Assembly: GCA_000440235.1 (NCBI GenBank)
Contig: ALKQ01000020.1
Coordinates: 1-61,987 of the forward strand
Length of the DNA: 61,987 nt
Source: Streptococcus suis 10581
Lineage (GTDB): Bacteria; Bacillota; Bacilli; Lactobacillales; Streptococcaceae
Reading direction: 5' to 3'
Made by a program: the position numbers and the translations under genes. Shown here in pieces: positions 44,590-51,736 of the stretch. The notes beneath the pieces are model-generated. The model was not told where the DNA came from, did no database searches, and saw nothing but the letters and a program-made list of their open reading frames with translations. Every line of letters begins with the position of its first letter. Position 1 is the stretch's first letter.

Positions 44590-44730
44590 CTACTTAGTAA
44601 AATACCAAATAGCAAGACCTAAGAGGATTGCCCAAGCAATGCCAGATAAAATCATCTCTTTGCGAGTGTTTTTTGTGACGGTTATCTCAGCACGCTTAAA
44701 CTTTTTATGGTAAAGCACTTTGTTATCCAT
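44590..44730 (-). CDS. small single-span membrane protein
   Basis: A 46-aa protein with a basic N-terminus (MDNKVLYHKKFKRAEI) and one C-terminal transmembrane helix (about residues 27-44, MILSGIAWAILLGLAIWY). AAGGG precedes the ATG. Tightly linked to the next gene. Function unknown. Confidence 0.65.
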   Translation of the reverse strand: MDNKVLYHKKFKRAEITVTKNTRKEMILSGIAWAILLGLAIWYFTK

Positions 44731-44795
44731 TGCATTTTACCCTTACTTCTGCTAGAATACAACTAAACGGATAGGGAGCTTTCGCTCCACTATCT

Positions 44796-44891
44796 CTAAA
44801 AGAGTTTGAAAGTGATTTTTACTATTACGAAATCGAGTGTCACCGTGATTTCTTTTAGTTCAAATCGCTTTTTTCTTTTACGTTTAGCCAT
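44796..44891 (-). CDS. tiny basic phage peptide, first gene of second early operon
   Basis: A 31-aa peptide starting MAKRKRKKRFELKEITV, with a basic head and an alternating hydrophobic tail ending FKLF. GGAAAGG lies about 11 bases upstream. It is the first frame after a near-consensus promoter. It resembles the 32-aa peptide at 51995-52093 in size, start and composition. Small, so only moderate confidence. Confidence 0.5.
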   Translation of the reverse strand: MAKRKRKKRFELKEITVTLDFVIVKITFKLF

Positions 44892-44946
44892 TCTTGGTAA
44901 GTCCTTTCCGTTGGATTTGTTAGGTTATCTCAACCTTACATACTAA

Positions 44947-44990
44947 ATTATATATTATTGTGTCACATAAGTCAATAGTTTTGTGTCACA
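44947..44990 (-). promoter_or_regulatory. second early promoter with two TGTGACACAA boxes
   Basis: On the minus strand TTGACT (44970-44975) and TATAAT (44947-44952) are 17 bp apart. TGTGACACAA occurs in the spacer (44958-44967) and just upstream of the -35 (44981-44990), 23 bp apart. These are likely binding sites for a phage regulator. Confidence 0.8.
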
Positions 44991-45040
44991 TTTTTTATTT
45001 TTTTGAAAAAAAGTCTTTTATCCTGTGATATAATACTAAA

Positions 45041-45103
45041 CGGCTAGTGAAAACTAGAAAAAGCCCCTACACTGTTTGGACGACACGTAGGGGCTTTCTT
45101 TTT
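45041..45103 (+). ncRNA. candidate small RNA C (promoter-terminator unit)
   Basis: An extended -10 TGATATAAT (45026-45034) is followed by a small CTAG hairpin and a 10-bp terminator stem (45061-45070 with 45087-45096) and TTTCTTTTT. Predicted RNA about 63 nt. The terminator stem also has a T run on the minus strand and would end the upstream helicase transcript. Confidence 0.45.
45054..45103 (-). terminator. bidirectional terminator after the first early operon
   Basis: AAGCCCCTAC / GTAGGGGCTT, a perfect 10-bp stem, followed on the minus strand by TTTTTC. It isolates the helicase operon from the second early promoter. In 44892-45262 no other gene is seen. Confidence 0.85.
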
Positions 45104-45149
45104 GGCACTTAATGTGCGAAAACTTATTCACTTCCCCTATATTGTGCCA

Positions 45150-45194
45150 TTTTTTATCACAAAATGCAATAAAAAACTCTTTTTTATCACAAAA
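45150..45194. repeat. 15-bp direct repeats, 30 bp apart
   Basis: TTTTTTATCACAAAA occurs exactly at 45150-45164 and 45180-45194. The 30-bp spacing equals about three helical turns, as for cooperative protein-binding sites. Confidence 0.65.
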
Positions 45195-45262
45195 CGTCAT
45201 ACTTCCCAACGCACCCATATTCAATTGTCAAAGGACATTTTTTTACTACGGCTATTTAACTG

Positions 45263-45349
45263 CTATACACCAAGCTTTTTAGCTAGGTCATTCAATTTAG
45301 TTTCATCATTTTTGGTAGGCATTGTCTGCCATTTTTTTATTGTACTCAT
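45263..45349 (-). CDS. tiny phage peptide after the helicase
   Basis: A 28-aa frame starting MSTIKKWQTMPTKNDETKLN, with AAAGGAG ten bases before the ATG. It follows the helicase stop by 19 bp. It may be a real small gene or part of the operon trailer. Confidence 0.45.
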   Translation of the reverse strand: MSTIKKWQTMPTKNDETKLNDLAKKLGV

Positions 45350-45368
45350 TTTTTTTGCTCCTTTTGTT

Positions 45369-46541
45369 TTAAAAATAAAATTCTACGACCCTAACGTCGT
45401 GCTGCTGACGACTACCAGTAATCCGCCAAAGAAGTTGCCGATAGTCGTCATAATCTCCGTCACTAGGCTGGGACGGATCCAGAACTACAATTGTTTTAAA
45501 ACGGTGCTGGAGCCCATCGACCCCAACTCCTAATACTTGGCTAGTGGCGACCATGTTGGTCCTATCATGACCTTCCTTCTTGTCACCTGTCCAAATACCA
45601 ATTTCAGGATGTCGCTCATAGATGACCTCGACAATCTGCTTGGACTTACTGACAATTAACATTTCCGATTGCTTGGCCAAGAGAAGGTCTAGTTGAAGTA
45701 ACATTGGTGTATCTGCATTTACCGCTTTAAGCTTTGGGAAATCCACGTCAAATCCTGTCTGAGTCAAATACCGTTCGAAAGTCTTGCGACCAAATGATTG
45801 CTTGGCCATGGCATACTTACCATTCTTTCCGACAATGTTCAACCGTCGCAGTTGGGCTAGTTCCTCTGGATTTGCTGGCAGACACCACATCGGCTCAAAG
45901 ATGACTTCAAATCCATTGTTTTCCTCAGCTCCTTCGATTTCCTCAATCTCTTCCCAACGAAAGAAATTTGGCAATCCTGATACATAACTTTCATAGTCAC
46001 GGAAGTCTTCCCACTTTTCTTTGGAATAACTGAATCGGTCATACTTCATCTTGCCGTGCTGCTTCTGCCAATCAAATTTATTGTTTGGCTCCGCCTGGCC
46101 AAAGATTGTTTTTTCTAGCGGATAGAAGTTTTGACCTTTCTTTCGGATTGGAGTTGCAGACAAGCCGATTGAATAGTCACGTCGGATTTTCTTGTAAGCT
46201 TTATAGTTAGCATCACTGGACATATTCTGCCACTCATCAACGATTAAGACATCAAACTCCAGGACCTCTCCGTTTGCCACGATATTCTGCATTCGCTTGT
46301 CTGTCATGGCTTCTAGCTGAAAATCTTGTGAGTAGAGCTTGTTGTGAGTGTCAATCCAGCCATTCAGGATTGACAGTCGATTGTTTAGGACCAAGACCTT
46401 CTTGGCACCCTTGTGCTTGGCAATCTCAAAGGCACAGATAGTTTTCCCACGACCACCAAGACCTTCCAAAAAAATTCCTGGACAATCACGATTACTTCGT
46501 TTCACGGCCTCAGCTTGCCATTTGCGTAATTCGATTTCCAA
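45369..46541 (-). CDS. phage DEAD/DEAH-box helicase
   Basis: A 390-aa SF2 helicase. Motif I is EGLGGRGKTICAFE (about residues 26-39), motif II is VDEW (a DExx variant, LIVDEWQNM), motif III is GLSATPIRKKG, and the second RecA domain has QVLGVGVDGLQ and QLLWRITGSRQ (motif VI-like). It probably unwinds phage DNA or recombination intermediates. The start is TTG at 46541, and GAGGAGG lies 12 bases upstream. It overlaps the RuvC-like gene, a sensible resolvase-helicase pair. Confidence 0.87.
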   Translation of the reverse strand: MEIELRKWQAEAVKRSNRDCPGIFLEGLGGRGKTICAFEIAKHKGAKKVLVLNNRLSILNGWIDTHNKLYSQDFQLEAMTDKRMQNIVANGEVLEFDVLIVDEWQNMSSDANYKAYKKIRRDYSIGLSATPIRKKGQNFYPLEKTIFGQAEPNNKFDWQKQHGKMKYDRFSYSKEKWEDFRDYESYVSGLPNFFRWEEIEEIEGAEENNGFEVIFEPMWCLPANPEELAQLRRLNIVGKNGKYAMAKQSFGRKTFERYLTQTGFDVDFPKLKAVNADTPMLLQLDLLLAKQSEMLIVSKSKQIVEVIYERHPEIGIWTGDKKEGHDRTNMVATSQVLGVGVDGLQHRFKTIVVLDPSQPSDGDYDDYRQLLWRITGSRQQHDVRVVEFYF

Positions 46542-46974
46542 TGTCTTGAATAACCTCCTCGATGTCTTTTCGCTGTGCCCAGAATAGTGCCAAACGAGCA
46601 GCAGCCCTCACATCCTGATGATGTGATTTGTCAAAAGTCCAAAGACCAAGCTCCCTGAGTAACTGATCAGGAATATCTGACACATAGCCAGCGTTGCGAA
46701 CGAGTTCCACGTTGGGAAAGCAGGCTTGAACAGCTTCCACGGTTTCAGCAACCGAGTTATCGCGAGAATAATCATTGTCACGTACCTGGTATTCTTCCAC
46801 GATAGCAACATCGTATTCCAGGTCACGACCAACTTCACGAAACCACTTGCTAAAATTCCTGGCACCGAACGGAACTATCCAATAGCTCACTAGACCTGCA
46901 TTATCCAGCAAGACTATTCCTGTTGTGGATGTCTCAATTCGGTTGCTTGATGGGTCAATCGCAAGTATTTTCAT
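46510..46974 (-). CDS. RuvC-like Holliday junction resolvase
   Basis: A 154-aa protein with the RNase H-fold resolvase pattern: MKILAIDPSS (first catalytic Asp), then DVAIVEEYQVRDND (Glu in strand 4), and a late HHQDVRAAARLALFW with the paired acidic residue. It fits phage RuvC-like nucleases that resolve branched DNA before packaging. The start overlaps the upstream stop (ATGA). Confidence 0.82.
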   Translation of the reverse strand: MKILAIDPSSNRIETSTTGIVLLDNAGLVSYWIVPFGARNFSKWFREVGRDLEYDVAIVEEYQVRDNDYSRDNSVAETVEAVQACFPNVELVRNAGYVSDIPDQLLRELGLWTFDKSHHQDVRAAARLALFWAQRKDIEEVIQDIGNRITQMAS

Positions 46975-47333
46975 CAAACACCAACCTTCTCTGTCAACAC
47001 ACCTTCAAATAACGCAGTATTGAACCAATTTTGTTTATTCGCTTTTGCAAATGCAAATAGTGTTCTTATTTCTTTGGATTGTTTTTCAAAGTTCTTGAGG
47101 TCATCTTCGTCCTCGAAGATTGGTTTTTCCTTGTACTTAGCCACAGTCTCCAATTTATATTCTGGAGTAAATACCGGTTGCTCATTTCCTTGGTCCAGAT
47201 TTGTTTCATCAATTTTTACAAATCTGATTGCAACATCAAATTGAAATCCTTCCGTCGTCAATACATCTACTGACTGTGGGCCAATAACAACCGCTAAGGA
47301 TTCTGTAATCCTAGTTTTATTCATCAATTCCAT
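46974..47333 (-). CDS. hypothetical phage protein between Gp157-like and RuvC-like genes
   Basis: A 119-aa protein (MELMNKTRITESLAVVIGPQ, later RTLFAFAKANKQNWFNTALFEG). It overlaps both neighbours by TAATG and ATGA. It is conserved by position in phage recombination blocks, as far as I can tell; function unknown. A start at MNKTRI is also possible. Confidence 0.72.
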   Translation of the reverse strand: MELMNKTRITESLAVVIGPQSVDVLTTEGFQFDVAIRFVKIDETNLDQGNEQPVFTPEYKLETVAKYKEKPIFEDEDDLKNFEKQSKEIRTLFAFAKANKQNWFNTALFEGVLTEKVGV

Positions 47334-47812
47334 TATCTAATCCTCAAACTTCTACTCTCTTGCAATACTGCGCCTTTGACCTTCTTGCCTGCATTCAACA
47401 ATTCTTTGATAGCATTTTTGTCAGGTTTTTTCGTAATCACAAAATACTTTTTCGGTAATAACTCTTCATCAACTACAACGGATGGTTGATTTTTAGCCAG
47501 AGTTACAGTGAAAAGCAAAGTCTTAACTTTGTCATGTCCTGTGATTTCAAATGCACCTTGCAGCCCTGTTTTGAGTCGTGTGATGTCATTATCAATTGAT
47601 TTGTAACGAGCAGTCAGACGGTCAATTTCTTCTTTGAGCTGTTTCTTCTCAGCTTCTTTGTTCTTGATGACCTTGACAGTGTTTTCAACCTTTTCTTCAA
47701 ATTGTTCCGTCCAGTCAATAGATTCAAGCGTATCCAGCTTGGTTTCTTCATCAATACCTTCCATTTCTGCAATCTGCTTAAAGATTCCAGTTAGTTCATA
47801 TAGTGTTGCCAT
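47333..47812 (-). CDS. Siphovirus Gp157-family protein
   Basis: A 159-aa protein with the Gp157 layout: MATLYELTGIFKQIAEMEGID, a long central coiled coil (KNKEAEKKQLKEEIDRLTARYK), and a C-terminal beta domain (GHDKVKTLLFTVTLAKNQPSVVVD in part, with LPKKYFVITKKPDKNAIKELL). Gp157 proteins have been linked to phage resistance or nuclease inhibition; the role here is unproven. The start lies inside the HNH gene. Confidence 0.88.
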   Translation of the reverse strand: MATLYELTGIFKQIAEMEGIDEETKLDTLESIDWTEQFEEKVENTVKVIKNKEAEKKQLKEEIDRLTARYKSIDNDITRLKTGLQGAFEITGHDKVKTLLFTVTLAKNQPSVVVDEELLPKKYFVITKKPDKNAIKELLNAGKKVKGAVLQESRSLRIR

Positions 47813-48392
47813 TTGTAATTTCCTTCACCTTTCTTTGCAATTGTACTAGGCCAATCGCTGCCTTCGTAGTTTCTGGATCGCTATCAAAATACCTATTCTT
47901 GTTCATTTGGGCTATATCCGACCGATTAACACAAGCCAGGTTTGAGATGTCAACGTTAGTTTTGTCGCCATCCAAAAAGACTATTATATGCCCTTCTGGT
48001 ACCGGTCCGTGATGTTCTCTCCAAACCAGCAGGTGCACCCGCTCCCAAACATTTGGATCCGCGATTTTAATCTTTAAATAGCCATCTGTGGTCATATTGA
48101 CTGTTCCGACTGGATGATAGCTATTCGGAATTCTTCCCTTTTTGAATTGGCCGCTGTTTGGTGGCATGTTCGGAAATTTCTTGCCTTTATTATGCGGGAT
48201 TAGACCTTTTTTAAAGTGACCTGTCAAACCTGAGTTTAATTTATTATTTCCTCGGAATCGTTTCATCTGAAGAGCTGTGAAAGATGTCCCAAAGTGTTTA
48301 TTTACCAAGTCTGCTACTTCTTGAGAGGTTTTGCCCTTGTAATTTTCGAAAATGAAAACCTTCATCTCATCTGTATAGATTTTCTTACCCAT
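47796..48392 (-). CDS. HNH homing-type endonuclease
   Basis: A 198-aa protein with a C-terminal HNH_3 domain: VHLLVWREHHGPVPEGHIIVF, then LDGDKTNVDISNLACV. The N-terminal half has an HTH-like start (SQEVADLVNKHFGTSFTALQMKRF) and basic NUMOD-like repeats (GHFKKGLIPHNKGKKFPN, GQFKKGRIPNSYHPVG). This is typical of free-standing homing nucleases inserted between phage genes. Its 17-bp overlap with the next gene suggests secondary insertion. Confidence 0.9.
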   Translation of the reverse strand: MGKKIYTDEMKVFIFENYKGKTSQEVADLVNKHFGTSFTALQMKRFRGNNKLNSGLTGHFKKGLIPHNKGKKFPNMPPNSGQFKKGRIPNSYHPVGTVNMTTDGYLKIKIADPNVWERVHLLVWREHHGPVPEGHIIVFLDGDKTNVDISNLACVNRSDIAQMNKNRYFDSDPETTKAAIGLVQLQRKVKEITNGNTI

Positions 48393-48395
48393 GAG

Positions 48396-48620
48396 TTACT
48401 CCAAAAGGGCAATGCCGGCGCTGTTGCCAGTCTCTGCTTCCATTTTTTTTGCATCAATAGCCAATTTGCCAACCGACACTATTTGGCCAGCCACTGAAAC
48501 CATGGCTTTGGACCGTTCGATTTCGATTTTCAGTTCATTTTCTGATAGTTCCCTATCATCCAAATATTCCAATTGAGCGAATAAGGTATCGGCTAGATTT
48601 GACATTTTATTTCTAACCAT
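48396..48620 (-). CDS. hypothetical small phage protein
   Basis: A 74-aa protein (MVRNKMSNLADTLFAQLEYL, ending GKLAIDAKKMEAETGNSAGI). The start at 48620 has AGGAGGT five bases upstream and overlaps the previous stop (ATGGTTAG). The sequence ELKIEIERSKAMVSVAGQIV is a long amphipathic helix seen in many streptococcal phage early proteins. Role unknown. Confidence 0.72.
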   Translation of the reverse strand: MVRNKMSNLADTLFAQLEYLDDRELSENELKIEIERSKAMVSVAGQIVSVGKLAIDAKKMEAETGNSAGIALLE

Positions 48621-48843
48621 AGGCACCTCCTAAAATTTCTTCTTTTTCTGCGATACGTTGCAGACGTGCATTTTCATCAACCAACTGTTGATTGACTCGT
48701 CTGTATTCGCAATTTTCTTTATCAAGATCATTTACCATACCACGAAGAATGGCATTTTCACGCTCAAGTCGATCAATTGTCTTAGCTGGTAGGTCAATGC
48801 CATAGCTATCGACTTGATTTGTTCTAAACAACTTACTAAGCAT
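48613..48843 (-). CDS. hypothetical coiled-coil phage protein
   Basis: A 76-aa protein starting MLSKLFRTNQVDSYGIDLP, then a heptad pattern (DRLERENAILRGMVNDLDKEN). The ATG at 48843 overlaps the upstream stop by 8 bp, which favours it over the longer frame to 48927. Function unknown. Confidence 0.68.
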   Translation of the reverse strand: MLSKLFRTNQVDSYGIDLPAKTIDRLERENAILRGMVNDLDKENCEYRRVNQQLVDENARLQRIAEKEEILGGAYG

Positions 48844-49120
48844 GTCTGCCCCACTTTCTAGGCGTCCGAGTTGGTACCTCATCAGCAAACTGGATTGGTT
48901 CCCAATTGGCAAGTGTTTGTTGAGCACTAGATTTCTGCGCTAACCGATCGGCTTCGACAGCTCGTTCACAAGCCAGGGCTGTCAGTTGTTCCCTAAGCAA
49001 TTTAGCTTCACGTTTCTTGCGTTGCTTTTCCGCCTTCCGCTGTTCTACTACTGCTGCCGTCAAAATCGGCAGAGCAAATACTGATACACTTGCAATAGCG
49101 TCAAAAATTGTTTCTGTCAT
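48836..49120 (-). CDS. hypothetical phage protein with one membrane segment
   Basis: A 94-aa protein with a hydrophobic N-terminus (about residues 5-24, IFDAIASVSVFALPILTAAV) and a strongly basic, helical remainder (VEQRKAEKQRKKREAKLL). AGGAG precedes the ATG. Function unknown. Confidence 0.65.
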   Translation of the reverse strand: MTETIFDAIASVSVFALPILTAAVVEQRKAEKQRKKREAKLLREQLTALACERAVEADRLAQKSSAQQTLANWEPIQFADEVPTRTPRKWGRHA

Positions 49121-49164
49121 TCTAAACTCCTAGTTGTTTTTTTATTTAAGCACTCCCCAGCGCC

Positions 49165-49419
49165 TTATTTCTTCATCAAGTGTTTTACTTCGTTAACATC
49201 TGCAAGACAGTACTTCTTGTACTTCCCTTGCTTGATAGACTGCAAGCCGAAGCGTTCCATTTTTTTCACTTCCTGCCACGAAATACCTTCTCGGTCCATC
49301 AATTCCTGTTGGGTAAGCCACACATCCTTGTTATGCATCTCTATCAGTTCTGAGACTTTATCAAACAAGTCATTTGCTATGGCTTCAATCATCGATTTAT
49401 GATATTCTGCTATATCCAT
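49165..49419 (-). CDS. small excisionase/MerR-like DNA-binding protein
   Basis: An 84-aa protein whose C-terminal half (WLTQQELMDREGISWQEVKKM, then ERFGLQSIKQGKYKKYCLADVNEVKHLMK) resembles a winged-helix excisionase or MerR-type domain that reads a recombination or operator site. Excisionase is a plausible role, since no other candidate is seen, but it lies far from the integrase. Confidence 0.65.
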   Translation of the reverse strand: MDIAEYHKSMIEAIANDLFDKVSELIEMHNKDVWLTQQELMDREGISWQEVKKMERFGLQSIKQGKYKKYCLADVNEVKHLMKK

Positions 49420-49453
49420 AGCTAATTTTTCCTTTCTGTGTTATAATTTAAGT

Positions 49454-49493
49454 GATTTTTTTAGTAAGCCACTGTTCCCGCAGTGGTTTTTTT
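49454..49493 (+). ncRNA. candidate small RNA D (promoter-terminator unit)
   Basis: An extended -10 TGTTATAAT (49439-49447) is followed by CCACTG/CAGTGG (49469-49486) and T7. The predicted RNA is only about 40 nt, on the strand opposite to the flanking genes, in the short gap after the antirepressor gene. Confidence 0.45.
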
Positions 49494-49498
49494 GTTTT

Positions 49499-50209
49499 TC
49501 AAGCAACATCATCAGCCAAGAATTTATTGATAAAATACTGCTGACCTTTGCCAGTAACTTTTACAGTTTTGCTAATCGAGATATGACCGTCAGCATGTGT
49601 GATAGTCGTCTCTTTGATTTCAAACAAACCTAGTTCCATAGACTTCTGCGTTGGCATGTTCCAATCACTGCCCTTGCGCTTAATCAGATAGCCATTCTCG
49701 CGCAACCAAGCAAACAAGCGATTGGCACCGATTTTAAAACCGTTTTGACTGATTAGTTTTGCTAAATCACCAACCAAGATAGATGAGTGACTAGCACTCA
49801 CAGCATCTGCAAACAGCACCTTAGGCTTGTCCGCCTCAATCTGTGCTTCCAACTGATGCACCTTCTTATCGGCCAATAGCAGAGCGCGAGCCATAATCTT
49901 CTCTGGACTGTTAAAGTCCTTTTCGACCTGGATAAAGTACTGCCGTACCTGCTTGCCTCGCTCAGTCCGTTGGATCATAGCAATTTCCTTGGCCATGTCC
50001 AACTTGATAACGTGGTCAACCGCTCGACGACCTCCCGTACTTTTTTCCAAATTTGGAAGAAAGTCTTGACCTTCGACAAAACCATACTCGGTCATTCGGT
50101 CAAACCAGGTTGTATAATTTGAATTGACACCCAAAGCCTCATGCAACTGCCGACCAGACACAACAGGCTCTTGATTGTCATTCACATTAACGTTTATAAT
50201 TTCGTTCAT
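49499..50209 (-). CDS. phage antirepressor (AntA/KilAC type)
   Basis: A 236-aa protein with an N-terminal AntA/AntB domain (VVSGRQLHEALGVNSNYTTWF, GFVEGQDFLPN, DHVIKLDMAKEIAMIQRTERGKQVR in part) and a C-terminal KilAC domain (SILVGDLAKLISQNGFKIGANRLFAWLRENGYL). Antirepressors lift repression and promote lytic growth. The start MNEIINV at 50209 follows AAAGGAG; upstream in-frame sequence reads through the intergenic promoter of the opposite gene. Confidence 0.92.
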   Translation of the reverse strand: MNEIINVNVNDNQEPVVSGRQLHEALGVNSNYTTWFDRMTEYGFVEGQDFLPNLEKSTGGRRAVDHVIKLDMAKEIAMIQRTERGKQVRQYFIQVEKDFNSPEKIMARALLLADKKVHQLEAQIEADKPKVLFADAVSASHSSILVGDLAKLISQNGFKIGANRLFAWLRENGYLIKRKGSDWNMPTQKSMELGLFEIKETTITHADGHISISKTVKVTGKGQQYFINKFLADDVA

Positions 50210-50236
50210 AAAACTCCTTTCTAATGTGATAAAATT

Positions 50237-50245
50237 TGCTATAAT
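50237..50245 (+). promoter_or_regulatory. promoter of the HELLH gene
   Basis: TGCTATAAT is a full extended -10 box, 28 bp upstream of the opposite-strand HELLH gene. The -35 is weak. It would allow expression in the lysogen independent of the lytic operon. Confidence 0.6.
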
Positions 50246-50272
50246 TAAAATAAAAACGATTGGAGAACTGTT

Positions 50273-50995
50273 ATGAAAAAGTATTTTGTTCCTGCGACAA
50301 ACTGGAAGATGTTTTATCAATCTGTCCGCCCACTGCCAGAGCCATTTAACTCTGCTATGTACTCAGCTATATTTGACCATCTAGCAAGTGTTGCGCAAGA
50401 CATTTTCCCTAATCTCAAAGACGAAAACATATCGATTATCTTCGCTCCATTTATCGACTGCCCATTGTCTTTTCCAGAAGACCATTTGATTTTCTTACAC
50501 TTACAAGAAATCAATGAGCATTCTCAAGTTATTTACCAGTTAGGTCACGAGCTATTACACGCTTACTATAAATCGCCTTCTAATACGCCGATGTTTTGGC
50601 TTGAAGAAGTCTTGTGTGAGGTAGCTTCTCACCTTTTCCTACAAGGTTTTGCTCAAGAGTGGTCTAATTCTGCAAATTCGATAATTAAATCTTTCACAGA
50701 CTTCACGCTTGAGTACAGCGAATTACAGCTTCAAGAAAGCGAACCTGTAGACCTTAAACAATTACCTTTGGACTACTTAAAAGATAATCCAACTGGAAAT
50801 CGCAGGTTGAATACTTACATCGCTGCAATGATGCTACCAGTTTTTCAAAAAAGACTAGGTTTTCTAGCAGAGTGTCGGAAACTGTCAGAACTCTATGTAG
50901 TCGCTGACTTGAATACTTTTTTCGACAAGGCTTATAGCCATATTTCTCCCGAATATCATCTAGAGCTAAAGAAATTAGAAACGTTGTTTATCTAA
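50273..50995 (+). CDS. putative zinc metalloprotease-like cargo protein (HELLH motif)
   Basis: A 240-aa protein encoded against the surrounding early genes. It contains QLGHELLHAYY (His92, Glu93, His96), a clear HExxH zinc site, with a downstream FWLEEVLCEVASHLFL where Glu112 or Glu116 could be the third ligand, as in gluzincins and ImmA-type proteases. There is no signal peptide, so it should act inside the cell. It has its own promoter and TTGGAG site. It is a candidate moron; whether it targets a repressor, host or invading phage is unknown. Confidence 0.78.
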   Translation: MKKYFVPATNWKMFYQSVRPLPEPFNSAMYSAIFDHLASVAQDIFPNLKDENISIIFAPFIDCPLSFPEDHLIFLHLQEINEHSQVIYQLGHELLHAYYKSPSNTPMFWLEEVLCEVASHLFLQGFAQEWSNSANSIIKSFTDFTLEYSELQLQESEPVDLKQLPLDYLKDNPTGNRRLNTYIAAMMLPVFQKRLGFLAECRKLSELYVVADLNTFFDKAYSHISPEYHLELKKLETLFI

Positions 50996-51224
50996 CGCCT
51001 TCTATCCCTTGAGGAGCATTTGACTGGACCTTGACACCGTCAAGGTCATTATCAGAGATACCCCTTCCTTTCGAAAGTGCATCGTTAATCAATGCCAGCA
51101 CCTCTTTTTTATCTGTTTCTGTAAGATGTGGATATAACTGTTCTCCAAGTCTATCCACCCTTTCAGCAATATACGTCACAGTCCTCAGTATTTCATTGAG
51201 GGCTGTTCTTTCTAGTTCGTTCAT
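50988..51224 (-). CDS. hypothetical small phage protein
   Basis: A 78-aa helical acidic protein (MNELERTALNEILRTVTYIAE, then LYPHLTETDKKEVLALIND). AAGGAG precedes the ATG. Its 3' end overlaps the end of the opposite HELLH gene by 8 bp. Function unknown. Confidence 0.7.
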   Translation of the reverse strand: MNELERTALNEILRTVTYIAERVDRLGEQLYPHLTETDKKEVLALINDALSKGRGISDNDLDGVKVQSNAPQGIEGVR

Positions 51225-51261
51225 CCCCTTCTCCTTTCCATAAATGCAGAGCTGTACCGCC

Positions 51262-51390
51262 CTACTCCTCTCTCAACTTCTCCGCCAGCACCAACCGCAC
51301 ATAGGCCGCCATCGACAGCCCCAGACGCTGGCACTCCACCCCCAACCGCTTCTTCATCTCAACCGACAAAGACACATGTATAGACGTCAT
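51262..51390 (-). CDS. small ribbon-helix-helix (Arc/CopG-like) protein
   Basis: A 42-aa protein starting MTSIHVSLSVEMKKRLGVEC and ending YVRLVLAEKLREE. A beta strand followed by two helices with the LSMAAYVRLVLAE turn is the RHH pattern of DNA-binding repressors. An excellent GGAAGGAGG site precedes the ATG. Its codon use is unusually GC-rich compared with its neighbours. It may regulate the early operon or be half of a lost toxin-antitoxin pair. Confidence 0.75.
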   Translation of the reverse strand: MTSIHVSLSVEMKKRLGVECQRLGLSMAAYVRLVLAEKLREE

Positions 51391-51513
51391 GGTCACCCCT
51401 CCTTCCACCTGTTAGTTAAAGTTCTTGAAGAAGTCAAGAACTTTTTATACAAGTATTGTATAAAGTTTGACCAAAGACTGACCATTGGGGAAATAGCAGA
51501 GCTGGTGTGTTTG

Positions 51514-51720
51514 TTACCGTTTTGGTGACTTTCTTGGTAAAAAAATTTCTTGAATAGGTTTGTTAAAAAACTTACCCAAGAAAAACATTTCGTCTTGTGT
51601 AAAAGGTCGTTGCCCTTTTTCTTTCTGACGATACGCATTTTCAGAAATACCAATTTTGTCAGCCATTTCTTCTTGCGTTAAATTTCTTTCTTTACGCAAA
51701 CCATACAACAATGTTTGCAA
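51514..51720 (-). CDS. Cro-like HTH regulator
   Basis: A 68-aa XRE-family protein (MQTLLYGLRKERNLTQEEMAD, then KIGISENAYRQKEKGQRPF) consisting almost only of the helix-turn-helix, as Cro proteins do. It starts with TTG at 51720, with GAGGAG about ten bases upstream. It lies early in the leftward operon opposite the repressor and probably represses the repressor's promoter during lytic growth. Confidence 0.88.
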   Translation of the reverse strand: MQTLLYGLRKERNLTQEEMADKIGISENAYRQKEKGQRPFTQDEMFFLGKFFNKPIQEIFLPRKSPKR

Positions 51721-51736
51721 TAATCATCACTCCTCT

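Noticed and set aside
47796..48392. Group I intron associated with the HNH nuclease
   Set aside because: Flanking frames are complete and the nuclease overlaps the next gene directly, so it appears free-standing.
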